Source of the DNA: Mikania micrantha
Taxonomy: Eukaryota > Streptophyta > Magnoliopsida > Asterales > Asteraceae
NCBI GenBank assembly: GCA_009363875.1
Contig: CM018683.1
Span: forward strand, 66,636,187 to 66,700,186
Length of the DNA stretch: 64,000 nt
Direction: 5' to 3'
Every line of letters begins with the position of its first letter. The first letter of the stretch is position 1. The translations under genes and the position numbers were made by a program. The notes beneath the pieces are model-generated. The model saw nothing but the letters and a program-made list of their open reading frames with translations, ran no database searches and had not been told where the DNA came from. Below, in pieces: positions 1 to 10,392 of the stretch.

Positions 1-61
1 GTTTACACATGTCACATTGGATCTTGATAACGCTCTAACATTTCTTTTAGCTAGGAAGATA

Positions 62-1566
62 ATGGCCAACGAGAACATCCACATGACAGTTGCTGAGCTC
101 AACGAGCTAATTAATAACAGAGTCGCGGAGGCAATCGCGAACTACGCTCAGACACACAACACAGGGCCACATGGTCTAGCTGGGGGATTAGTGAACCCAC
201 AAGCATGCACGTTCAAGATGTTCTTGGACTGTAAGCCACACAATTTCAAAGGATCGGAAGGAGCCATTGGACTCCTACGATGGATTGAGAAGGCTGAATC
301 GTGTTTGAGATGTGCAATTGTCCGGATGAGAGCAAGGTGAAGTATGCTACGGGAACATTAGAGGGTCCAGCTTTGACTTGGTGGAACTCCAATGTTCAGA
401 CTCTGGGCTTGGGTGAGGCTAATGCCTTGACTTGGAATGGTTTCAAAACTTTGCTGCAGGAGGAGTACTGCCCTCGCAGTGAGATGCAGAAACTAGAGGA
501 AGAATACTGGCACCTCAAGATGGAGGGATCAAACATCGAGGAGTACACGACTCGATCACACGAACTGGCCACACTTCTACCTCATATGGCTACTCCAGTC
601 AGCAAGTGGATAGAGAGGTACATCGGGGGATTGGTGCCTCAGATTCAGGGATTGGTTACTTCTGCAAATCCCATAACTATTCAACAAGCTGTGCGACTGG
701 CGCACCAATTGACTGATCAGGCAGTGTTACAGGGGACTCTGCCTAAACGAACATCAGCTACAAAGGTAGGTGACCACAAGAGAAAGTGGGAAAGCAACTC
801 CAAGAACTTCAACCAACAGCCGTTTCAGCAGAATCGGAAGCAAGACTCAAACAAGTCTTATCACAACTCGAATAGTGGTCAACAATCATCATCGTCAGGG
901 GGTTATATCGGTAAGCACCCAAAGTGCAACAGGTGTGGATTTCATCATGCGGGAAATCAGTGCGATAAAGCTAAGTGTCAACGGTGTGGAAAGATTGGGC
1001 ATGCGGCTAAGGATTGCCGTGGAGAGCTGCAAAACAATCACAACAATCAAAATAACAATCAGAACAACGCACAGAAAGGTTGTTTTGAGTGTGGTAAGAT
1101 GGGGCATTTCAAAAAGGATTGCCCACAACTCAAGAAAGGCGGGGATAATAATGCAAATGGCAACGGCAACGGTAACGACAATGGCACCAATAACAACAAT
1201 AATAACAACAACAATAACAATGGTGCTAGGGGCAGGGCGTTTGTGATTGGAGGACGTCAAGCACGGGAGGATCCCAACATTGTTACGGGTACGTTCCTCT
1301 TAAATAATCACTATGCCTCTATGTTATTTGACACTGGTGCCGACCGGAGTTTTGTATCTAGTTCACTTGCTAAGTTGCTAAATGTTAGTCTCACTGCCTT
1401 AGATAGTCCATACACTGTAGAATTAGCTGATGGTAAGTTAATTGTAAGTGAACAAATCCTTAAGGGATGTATACTTGATTTGATGGGTCAGACATTGGAA
1501 ATTGATCTTATGCCTATCACTTTAGGTAGTTTTGATGTGGTCATTGGCATGGACTGGTTGTCATAA
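62..1566 (+). pseudogene. gag: Element A gag and aspartic protease, frameshifted
   Basis: Gag forms the virus-like particle and protease matures the polyprotein. The start is taken at the ATG at 62 (MANENIHM), after a short leader. The N-terminal part runs to about 300, where one base appears to be missing; the frame then continues from 301. The capsid domain holds the conserved LTWWN segment. Three zinc knuckles follow: CNRCGFHHAGNQC, CQRCGKIGHAAKDC and CFECGKMGHFKKDC (about 925-1125), the last two matching CX2CX4HX4C. An Asn-rich stretch encoded by AAC/AAT repeats lies at about 1150-1220. The protease active site LFDTGAD is at about 1325-1345 and the second conserved segment VIGMDWL ends the frame. 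A TAA at 1564-1566 separates it from pol, which continues in the same frame. Confidence 0.9.
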
Positions 1567-4500
1567 CATCAGGCTGAAATCGTATGCCATGAAAAGATTG
1601 TTCGCATACCTCTTTCGCATGGAGAGACATTGTATGTACAAGGCGAGAAGAGCAGTACACCACTGCGTCTCATATCTTGTATGAAAGCACACAAATGTCT
1701 GCGGAAAGGTCATACGGCAGTTATAGAATTTATAACTGAAAAGCCGGTAACTGAGAAGAAAATTGAAGATATACCAGTAGTTTGTGAATTTCCGGAAGTA
1801 TTTCCAGAAGACTTGCCGGGATTACCGCCTATCAGACAGGTGGAATTCCGAATCGACCTTACACCAGATGCAGCACCGATAGCCAGGGCGCCTTATCGAC
1901 TTGCACCGTCAGATATGCAAGAATTATCTACACAATTGCAAGAGTTGTTGGATAAGGGTTTCATACGACCTAGTTTTTCACCGTGGGGAGCTCCAGTCAT
2001 ATTTGTCAAGAAAAAGGACGGGACTTTCCGTATGTGTATCGATTACCGGGAGTTGAACAAGGTTACTATCAAGAACCGGTATCCGTTACCCAGGATTGAC
2101 GATCTGTTCGATCAGTTGCAAGGTTCGAGTTACTACTCGAAGATTGATCTCAGATCGGGTTATCATCAACTAAGAGTCCAGGAGGAGGATATTCCAAAGA
2201 CAGCATTCAGGACACGCTATGGCCATTATGAGTTCTTGGTCATGCCATTTGGGTTGACAAACGCTCCAGCAGTATTCATGGATCTCATGAATCGTGTTTG
2301 TAAACCTTATCTCGATAAGTTTGTCATTGTTTTCATTGATGACATTCTCATCTATTCTCAGACCGAAGAAGAGCACGCTGAACATCTCCGATTGCTACTA
2401 GAATTACTGAAACAGGAACAATTGTACGCTAAGTTCTCGAATTGTGATTTCTGGATGCGAGAAGTGCAATTATTGGGTCATATAGTTAATGAAAAGGGTA
2501 TACATGTTGATCCAGCGAAGATAGAAGCGATTAAGAATTGGGAAGCGCCAAAGACCCCTACCGAGGTACGACAATTCCTTGGTTTGGCGGGTTACTACCG
2601 ACGATTCATTGAGGGATTCTCAAAGATCGCTCAACCACTCACAGCTCTTACACACAAGGGAACGAAGTATAACTGGACGGATAAACAGGAAGCTGCATTT
2701 CAGTTACTGAAACAGAAACTCTGCAGTGCACCGATTCTGTCATTACCGGAAGGGACGGAAGACTTTGTGGTGTATTGTGATGCATCTGCACAGGGTTTAG
2801 GATGTGTGTTGATGCAACGTGATAAAGTGATTGCTTATGCTTCAAGGCAACTACGACCACACGAAAAGAATTACACTACTCATGATTTGGAGTTAGGAGC
2901 AGTAGTTTTTGCTTTGAAGATTTGGAGGCATTATTTGTATGGAACTAAGTGTACCATTTACACTGATCATAAGAGTTTGCAACATATCTTTGATCAGAAG
3001 GAACTTAATATGAGACAGCGACGATGGGTTGAATTGTTGAACGACTACGAATGCGCGATTAAGTATCACCCGGGAAAAGCTAATGTGGTAGCCGATGCTT
3101 TAAGCAGGAAAGATACTTCAACAAGACGGGTTCGTGCACTTATGATGACGATACAGACTGACTTACCTGGCAAGGTACGCAGTGCTCAGATCGAGGCCTT
3201 GAAAAAGGAAAACTTGGTACAGGAATCCTTACGAGGAATGGAAGAACAATTGGATGTTAAATCTGATGGAATTCGTTATTTCATTAATCGATTGTGGATA
3301 CCTTTGTATGGAGGTTTAAGGGAACTAGTGATGGATGAAGCACACAAGTCCAGGTATTCAGTCCATCCGGGATCAGACAAAATGTATCATGACTTGAAGG
3401 CACTGTATTGGTGGCCTCACATGAAAGCTGATATTGCTAAGTACGTTAGCAAATGTTTGACTTGTTCAAAAGTTAAAGTTGAATACCAGAAGCCATCTGG
3501 TTTACTGCAACAACCAGAGATACCGATGTGGAAATGGGAACAGATTTCGATGGACTTCATTACTAAGTTACCCCGTACACCGAGTGGTTGTGATACGATA
3601 TGGGTAATTGTCAATCGATTAACGAAATCTGCACACTTCTTAGCAATCAAGGAAACTGATAAGATGGAGAAACTGACTCGCATTTACATCAAGGAAGTGG
3701 TAGCACGGCATGGCGTGCCAATCTCTATCATATCAGATCGGGATGCCCGATTTACTTCCAACTTTTGGAAATCACTTCATAAGTCATTGGGGACTCGCTT
3801 GGATATGAGTACCGCTTATCATCCACAGACCGACGGTCAAAGTGAACGTACGATTCAAACGCTCGAGGATATGTTACGAGCTTGTGTAATTGACTTTGGT
3901 GATAGTTGGGAAAATCATTTACCGTTAGTGGAATTCTCTTACAACAATAGTTATCATACAAGCATTCAAGCAGCACCGTTTGAAGCTTTGTATGGTCGCA
4001 AATGTCGTTCACCAGTTTGCTAGGCTGAAATTGGTGACAGTCAGATTACAGGTCCTGAACTAGTACACGAGACGACTGAGAAGATTGTACAAATTCGGAA
4101 CCGTATGGCAGCGGCCCGGGATCGACAAAAGAGTTATGCTGACAAGCGTCGTAAACCATTGGAATTTCAAGTAGGAGACCGAGTTCTTCTAAAGGTATCA
4201 CCTTGGAAAGGTGTGATACGGTTCGGCAAGCGCGGGAAGCTTAGTCCACGGTACGTAGGACCTTTTGAGATCCTGAAAAGGATTGGTCCGGTTGCGTATC
4301 AACTCAAATTACCGGATGAACTTAGTGGAGTTCATGATGTCTTTCACGTATCAAACTTAAAGAAATGTCTTTCTGATGAGACATTGATTGTACCATTGGA
4401 AGAAATACAAGTGGATGAACAGTTACGATTTATTGAAGAACCAGCAGAAATCATGGACCGAGAGGTCAAACAACTTAAGCAAAGCAAGATTCCGATAGTC

Positions 4501-4620
4501 AAAGTCCGGTGGAATTCAAGACGTGGTCCTGAATTCACATGGGAACGGGAAGACCAAATGATGAAGAAGTATCCTCATCTGTTCAAAACAGCAACTACAA
4601 ACACTGAGAGCGCACGTTAA
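1567..4620 (+). pseudogene. pol: Element A pol: reverse transcriptase, RNase H, integrase, chromodomain-like tail
   Basis: This copies the element RNA into DNA and inserts it. The frame is the same as gag and stays open from the TAA at 1564 to a TAG at 4021-4023, then reopens in frame to 4620. RT contains the catalytic FIDDILIYS (about 2332-2358). RNase H begins near DASAQGLGC (about 2780) and ends near HPGKANVVADALSR. Integrase has an HHCC zinc finger (about 3360-3465) and the three acidic residues in MDFITKLP (about 3550), SDRDARF (about 3736) and GQSERT (about 3836). The tail has the GPF/Y-type segment (PRYVGPFEI) and a chromodomain-like end (VKVRWNSRRG, FTWERED). The TAG replaces the Trp usual in the motif CWAE. 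Apart from the two stops all catalytic positions look intact. Confidence 0.92.
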
Positions 4621-5098
4621 ATTTCGGGACGAAATTTCCTTCAACAAGGGGATGACGTGATGCTTCACACATCAATACTGCAAATTTCAAACTGTAAGCA
4701 CAAACACTTTACTCAATTGGTTTTGTTATAAACATTTGTGCTACATTACATTTTATACATTTTATGTGCTACATTTCATATGTTACATGTTATGGTAGTA
4801 CATGCATGATTAGTTACACACATTTTGCTATGTGCGGGGTTGCATAGTACAAACAATTACAGACACTCACTATGTGTGAGGTTACACAGCACAGTATGAG
4901 CAAACACAAACAGTCACAGTTAGGTGAATTAACTAGTGTACACACAAAAGTCACATTGAACGATCACATTTAGTTGTGATGTTGCAAGCATTAGATTTTG
5001 AGTATGAATACACACAAGCACACGGAATGATCAAACCACACTAACATGGACGATTTAAACTCGTAAGTAGTTTCCTAACTACTCCTAATATTTGCTAA
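4621..5098 (+). other. Element A 3' untranslated region with a second polypurine-tract copy
   Basis: No reading frame. The segment starts with ATTTCGGGACGAAATTTCC and AACAAGGGGATGA at 4621-4655. The same context returns at 5099-5133 immediately before the LTR. The roughly 480 bp between them carries repeated ACATTT/ACACA-type words and is not LTR-like at its ends, so it looks like a duplicated or extended 3' untranslated region. Confidence 0.6.
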
Positions 5099-5120
5099 TT
5101 TTCGGGACGAAAATTCCTTC

Positions 5121-5133
5121 AACAAGGGGATGA
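5121..5133 (+). promoter_or_regulatory. Polypurine tract of element A
   Basis: AACAAGGGGATGA directly precedes the 3' LTR start TGTGACAATCC at 5134. In LTR retrotransposons this RNase H-resistant purine run primes plus-strand DNA synthesis. The GGGACGAAA context upstream recurs before the 3' LTR of element C. Confidence 0.8.
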
Positions 5134-5263
5134 TGTGACAATCCGACTTTTCGGATTAACCTCGTTAACCCTCGTAGGCCAAATTGTATGTTATGAGGCC
5201 CAATTGAAGCCCAATTGTAACTTATAAGGACCAATTGAATAGAAGTAGGCCCAATTGCAAATA

Positions 5264-5358
5264 GGAAGGCCCAATGAGGCCAAGGAAGGCCCAATGAGGC
5301 CAAGGAAGGCCCAATGAGGCCAAGGGAGGCCCAATGAGGCCCAAGGTGGGCCCAATTG
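5264..5358 (+). repeat. 20-bp minisatellite in LTR A
   Basis: Four near-identical 20-bp units of the form AGGCCCAATGAGGCCAAGGA occur head to tail, followed by a decayed partial unit. Related GGCCCAATTG words lie on both sides (5200-5260, 5340-5360). Confidence 0.85.
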
Positions 5359-6600
5359 TTTTATGAGGACCAAAAAGATTAATTAAGCCCAACAATGTTC
5401 TAAGTAGCCCAATTAGTGACAATTCGATATTCTCGGATTAACTCTGTTAACAAGAATTAGAAGAAATAATCATGATGAGTCAAAAATCAAATTAGAAGGT
5501 TTAAGCTTGAACAAAATAGAGTATAATACACTTAGATTATAAGAAATTGACTTATGATTAGATAAATTATCCAATTTTGACTAGAAAAGTCAAAATTCGG
5601 CCAAGAAGGTTGGGGGAATTCGAAATTTCGCATCAATAGGCTGTTATAATCGAATTAAACCTGTTATAATCAGTATCTTAATGATTAGTAACGGTTACCA
5701 AGTGTTATTAACATCATGAATGATCGAATTTAAGGCCTAATGACAATCAAAAGCCGAAACCGTAGCTTTACTCATCGAATTCTTATAATTAGATCATAAT
5801 GCGCACAATTGAAACTTCCTGAACCTTATTCGGCACCCTTAGTATCTTTCCCACATAAGAATTCAAGATCAACATCTCCGGAGTGAAGAATTGGATCGCG
5901 AGGGGGCCGAACCTAGGGCTCAAAGTTGTTCTACATCAATTCCATATCAAAACAGGTTAGTAATCGATCCTACATCCTCTAAAACGACCGACTAAACTAA
6001 TCCCTATGGGTATTTTGTGTATAATCATCGAATTGATTGAACCCTAATTCTAGGGTTCATCACGAAAACTATTTTGGGGGATTCTTGCTTGAACAAGTTA
6101 ATAATCGAATTCAAGCACATGGTTAGTTTCAGAAGATGTCGATTAAGGAAAAATACTTATCAATTTGGTGATTTAACAACGAGTGGTAGGGATTCAATAG
6201 CTAGGGTTGTTTAACATAAACGAGTTAGGGGTTTTGACTTAAACGAGATCAATAGTCAAAATTAAGATCACAGATAGTTTCGAAATCACCATCTTATTAA
6301 AAACCCTATGATTGTGCAGATTAATATTATCGAATTTGATCCAGTCGATCTAATAGTATTAGAACGTGAGTTCGACATGGGTAAACCCAAATGAATCGGG
6401 TTACACTGAATGATTTTTGAAATTGAAACCACCTATAGGGTCTACTGAATCTCAGAAACAAAATCCTATGGGTTTAGGTTCGGCCCGGATTCGAATTGGG
6501 GTCAATTGGGTGTGATGTAGTTCGGCTAATGTTAAACAAAGGGGATCCGAGCTGTTGAGGGTTAAAAGAATTAATCCGTGGAGTCTGTTGCGAAACCCTA

Positions 6601-6675
6601 GCGGGCTGGATTGGTAAGATGCGTGTGTTGTGTGTGAGAGGTCGCGGGTTCGAACCTGGACTTCACCGGTTTTTG
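6601..6675 (+). other. tRNA-like Pol III box pair in LTR A
   Basis: GGTTCGAACC (6647-6656) matches a Pol III B box. An A-box-like GCTGGATTGGT lies about 31 bases upstream (6605-6616). No cloverleaf could be drawn with confidence. It may be a tRNA-derived SINE head captured in the LTR, or chance. Confidence 0.35.
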
Positions 6676-7821
6676 ATATAAAACCCAATTTTTGTATTTT
6701 AATCACAACTTTCTCGTTTTAACTCCGATTTGAGCCGTTCGAGTTGCGTTGGAACCGTAACGGGAATACGAACTAATTAGAATAATAAAAGTCATATTTT
6801 AGATCGGAAACGAAATCGCGTATAATTACGATTTCAAAGTCACGCGTAATCACGTATGCACATTTCTAACGAGTCTAACATACGTGTGTTGACACGTATG
6901 TGATTCCATGCACAAAACGACATTCCGAATAACTTTAGGTTATTGTTTAATCACAGATTCTTCGTAAGAGGACTTTCTACACGAATTTAAGTGTGCTTGA
7001 TCATTCTACAACAAACAAAGGTGCGTACACGGCCCCTTTCTTATTTTAACTGTTTTGGGGGAGAAAACATGTGCAACAAACATTTTTAGATACATATCAC
7101 TTGCATGAGTTAGCTGTTTACATTATGTGACAACATAGCATTTAAAAGTCCTTACACACTTCGAACCGTTTGGTTTGCCGTAGCGCAAAGCGTGGTAGTT
7201 GGAAATAGATCTATTAGGTTTGACAAACCTCACTTGGTAGATGGGATCTACGCAGGTGTTTGACTGACCAAACACACATTACTATTGTTTGTGCTTGACA
7301 ATAGTGGCAAGGCAAAAACATGCTATAGCATGGCAATCGTCAGCTTCGGTGTCGACCACTTATGTAAATAGTATATATGACTAGCTATCATGACTATGTA
7401 TGTGTGATTATGTTATCTGCAAACTTGATATTCAAACTGTTGTTTTGAACATTGTGAATGCTTAAACCTGTGTTATGCACCAACCTTTGTGTTGACTTGA
7501 TTTACATGTTTTCTCAGGACGCTAAGGTGCACAAGAAAGCAGGCATGGACTAGGAGATCAAGTCGCATGCATGTTTTACATTTATATTGTTTGAATTACA
7601 CATTTGGGGATTTTGTTTTGTAATTTACATGTTACAACTGTTACTTTGGTTATTGTTTTAAAACGCTTCCGCAAACTTTAAAATTTTGATGTTACAGTTT
7701 TAGACCAAAGTACATTTTGAAATTCATATAGAGGTCTTCGTTATGTCTAATGATCTGAGATCCTGGTTTGTCACGTTCCCAAACGGTATGATTCCGTTGG
7801 TTGGAAATTGGGGGTGTGACA

Positions 7822-8260
7822 GACACTGTAAAATCGTGTGATACAGGAACTTGTACTTAGGGTAGAAGAAAGCTTTGTACAAGGTCCTGTTTTTCAGGCC
7901 ACCCTGATCATCACACAGAACCAAGGCATTATGGAGACATTTTAAAGAAACAGTTGTAGGAGCCTCGATATCGTTCAAATTTAGGGCAACACTTATTTTG
8001 GAGGGGGTGAGGGTGACTCGTTGTCCAGCGACCACCAAAGCGATGCTTTCAACAAAGTCATCCTTTGTCACCAAGGAGGAGTTTGCCCAAAACTGGTTTA
8101 GAGAAACTGCCGAGATAGGAGGATTGAGGATGAGAGTAGTATGAATGAAGGAGTTTACCAGAACGTCGATTGCTTTGTTGTAGAGAGGATACTCAAAAGA
8201 TTTAACAAGGTAAGCTCCGAGGTTTTGGATCGGCTTGATTTGCAAAGCTTCAGATGCCAT
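7822..8260 (-). pseudogene. Extra ORF of copia element E, cut by element A
   Basis: The start MASEALQIKP at 8260 is preferred over the ATG at 8278. The frame runs open for about 146 codons to the insertion point at 7822, after which the minus-strand frame enters LTR A. The segments SLNQFWANSS and FLYHTILQC resemble the additional ORF found after pol in composite-family copia elements; its biochemical role is not established. Only the N-terminal half is in the window; the rest lies beyond the 5' end of element A. Upstream on this strand is the spacer 8279-8354 and then element B. Confidence 0.65.
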
Positions 8261-8354
8261 TTTTGCGACGATGAACACCGAGCAATTATGAGCGCAAATT
8301 GTAAGTACAAATCTTAGCTTTAAATTTAGAGAGAAAAAGATGAGGAAGTTTAAC

Positions 8355-9379
8355 TGTCACACCCCGAGCCGGCGGGGTAGGATCGGGTTTCCCCGTCGGG
8401 CGGAAGGTTCCCGGGGCGCGATATCGTGAATGATAATCGGAATGATCAGATTGTTTACATTGCACAATATATATATTGAGAAACTTGCTACAATAAAATA
8501 GAATTACAAAGTTAAATTACATCAGTTAAGTTTATAATTTAACAATGTAAATCTACTATCACATCATAAATCTTCAATCTTGTATATGCACAAGATATAC
8601 AAAATAACTGTGTATGATGTCCAAAAATATACAGGTCCAAAAAGCTAGGTCCTCTATGTGTAACCTAGTCCAAAAGAAATAACTCTTCAGTTGACCTGTT
8701 CGTCACCTGAGAAGTCATGCAAAAATAAAGTCAACACATGGTTGGTGAGTTCATATAGTTTAATAATTGAAAATGATTTGAAAACCTCTTTCGGTAAAGA
8801 TCCTAACCTCATTAACATCACATGTATCATCCAGCTCGGTATGCTTATGTATAGGGCATACCCCTGAGTCGAGCCTACAAGCCCGCCCAGACGCCATCCC
8901 ACCACATACTAAGCCACATAGGACATTGATATTAATGATAATTAAGCATTTTTACCCTACACACTTCTGATTTAGATTATGCTTTCCAAAATTTGATTTG
9001 CCTTTGATTCTCTTGAGTTCATCATAAATACATGATTTCCCAAAAGTCAATGATAGAAATGTAATGTTAAATATTTATGTAAATAAATAAATAAACATTT
9101 AAATACAACTTAAGACATGATGATTGGGCCATATTTGACTCAATCAATTAGACTTAGTTATTGGTGGTTGTCCAAGTTGTAACCTCTCACACGTGACCAA
9201 TATCAGGCATAACTCACAAGGAGTATACCTGATCTTACCAGGATTTTAATGATGCCCGTACAGCCTGACCCAATGGTCTTCTGTACCTGAAGGGACTTTA
9301 CGGATATCCTTTGATTCTCTTGATTTTTGATATTAATTTCGTTTGATAGTTCACGTTATTGCCCATATAGCTTGACTAC
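8355..9379 (-). repeat. Truncated 3' LTR of element B
   Basis: The piece starts TGTCACACCCCGAGCC and follows the 5' LTR copy from 10396 nearly base for base to CTTGACTAC at 9379, then diverges. About three quarters of the LTR (the U3 side) has been lost. Confidence 0.88.
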
Positions 9380-9471
9380 TTGACTATATAGTTCACGTTA
9401 TTGATTTCGTTTGATAGTTCACGTTATTGCCCATATAGTTTGATAGGTCAACCTCTTTCTTTCCAGAGTTT
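9380..9471. other. Filler DNA at the element B deletion junction
   Basis: The bases between the last LTR-homologous base and the first recognisable gag base contain a second copy of the neighbouring LTR words, e.g. GTTTGATAGTTCACGTTATT followed by GCCCATATAG. They are not in either parent in this order. This looks like templated filler from end joining. Confidence 0.6.
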
Positions 9472-10227
9472 TCCACCTACATATCTGTCTATCTTCTTCT
9501 CTAAAGTCGGTACCATGTCTGGCACCAAAGCGACTAAATCGTGGTAACGAGTAGTGTAACCCATGTGATCAGCCCCCTTCATCACATGGTTGGATAATTC
9601 AACCTCTAGTTTCTGTAGCTCATTCTTGGGGCAGAATTCTGTTCTCAGTAGTGTCTTGAAGTCTTCCCATGGCATGGCCATAGCTTCTTCTCTTCCTCGG
9701 GCATTGATCTGACCATTCCACCAGGTCAGAGCCCGTTTGTTGAATGTTCCAGATGAATAGCGGACCTTGTGGTGTTCTGGACAGCTGCAGAGGTCCAGAG
9801 TGGTTTCAATCTTCTCAATCCATTGGATTAATCCAACGGCTCCTTCAGATCCGCTAAAACTAGGCGGCTTACATCCTACAAAAGACTTGTAGGAGTAATG
9901 GGATGAACCTCCAGTATTTCCACTGGCTTCTCCTGATGAGTTGCCAGTGTTGTTGATTTCATTACGGAGACGAAGGAACATCTCCGGTATCGCCTCCTTC
10001 ATCTGACTGGGCATCTGGCTACTCAGTAAAGTCACTAGGGCAATAGTAGCAGGATCCAGAGTCGGTGTTGTGCTTGGGCCTGGTGGCATGTTGAGTGTAG
10101 GAGGAGGAACAAGAGGAGGTGGAGGAGGTGGTGGTGGTGAATCAGCTGGTGATGGTGTTGAGGAGTGTGGAGCTAAACCATGAGGTGGTAATGAAGGAGT
10201 CTGTCTTCTCGGCGGCATTCTGATCAT
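9472..10227 (-). pseudogene. gag: Element B gag, N-terminal and capsid part
   Basis: This is the capsid part of a Ty3/gypsy Gag. The start MIRMPPRRQT at 10227 matches the start of element C gag (MIRMSPGRQP). A Pro-rich N-terminus (eight consecutive prolines near residues 35-42) is followed by the capsid domain with GAVGLIQWIEK, ALTWWNG, EFCPKNELQKLE and DRYVGG. It is open throughout but is cut after RYVGG, so zinc knuckles, protease and pol are lost; a few foreign codons follow to a stop near 9448. The capsid domain is better preserved than in element C, which lacks it. Confidence 0.85.
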
Positions 10228-10379
10228 AACCAATAAAGTTATCGGTTAGTGCAATGATTGAATAAGGAAGACAGATATGCAAATAAGTCTTATGTCCTAT
10301 GTTCTCTACAAGCAGGGTCCCTAGGTTATAGTCTAGGCCAAACCGTTTATATAAGTGACCTATATTTCTCTATAACCAT

Positions 10380-10392
10380 GGCTCTGATACCA
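10380..10392 (-). promoter_or_regulatory. Primer-binding site of element B
   Basis: On the minus strand TGGTATCAGAGCC lies three bases inside the 5' LTR end (10396). It matches the site complementary to the initiator tRNA-Met 3' end used by many plant gypsy elements, and marks the element orientation. Confidence 0.88.

Larger units (their letters stand above)
1..7821 (+). mobile_element. Element A: Tekay-like Ty3/gypsy chromovirus, 5' end outside window
   Basis: An LTR retrotransposon whose interior reads Gag, zinc knuckles, aspartic protease, reverse transcriptase, RNase H, integrase and a C-terminal chromodomain-like segment, followed by a polypurine tract and a 3' LTR ending in TGTGACA at 7821. 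This domain order is that of Ty3/gypsy chromoviruses; the integrase tail resembles the Tekay/Del clade. The 5' LTR and primer site lie before base 1. The element is inserted in the minus-strand extra ORF of copia element E: bases just after 7821 continue that reading frame. It is the best-preserved element here, with only three visible breaks in the coding frame, so it is probably fairly young but not autonomous. Confidence 0.93.
5134..7821 (+). repeat. 3' LTR of element A (about 2.7 kb)
   Basis: The repeat begins TGTGACAATCCG after the polypurine tract and ends GGGGTGTGACA, giving TG...CA termini. The sequence after 7821 is the interrupted copia ORF, so the end is sharply defined; the likely 5-bp target duplication copy is GACAC (7822-7826), whose partner lies outside the window. 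It contains a 20-bp minisatellite near its start and a tRNA-like pair of boxes near 6600. Open frames inside it are incidental. Confidence 0.88.

Noticed and set aside
5085..5422. Several overlapping minus-strand frames rich in GLPWPHWAF
   Set aside because: Product of the 20-bp minisatellite in LTR A.
6641..6660. Candidate tRNA gene from the B-box-like word
   Set aside because: No acceptor stem or anticodon arm could be paired; kept only as a low-confidence box pair.
8687..8905. 72-codon minus-strand frame repeated at 10729-10947
   Set aside because: Same LTR segment in the two LTRs of element B; a shadow of repeat sequence, not a gene.
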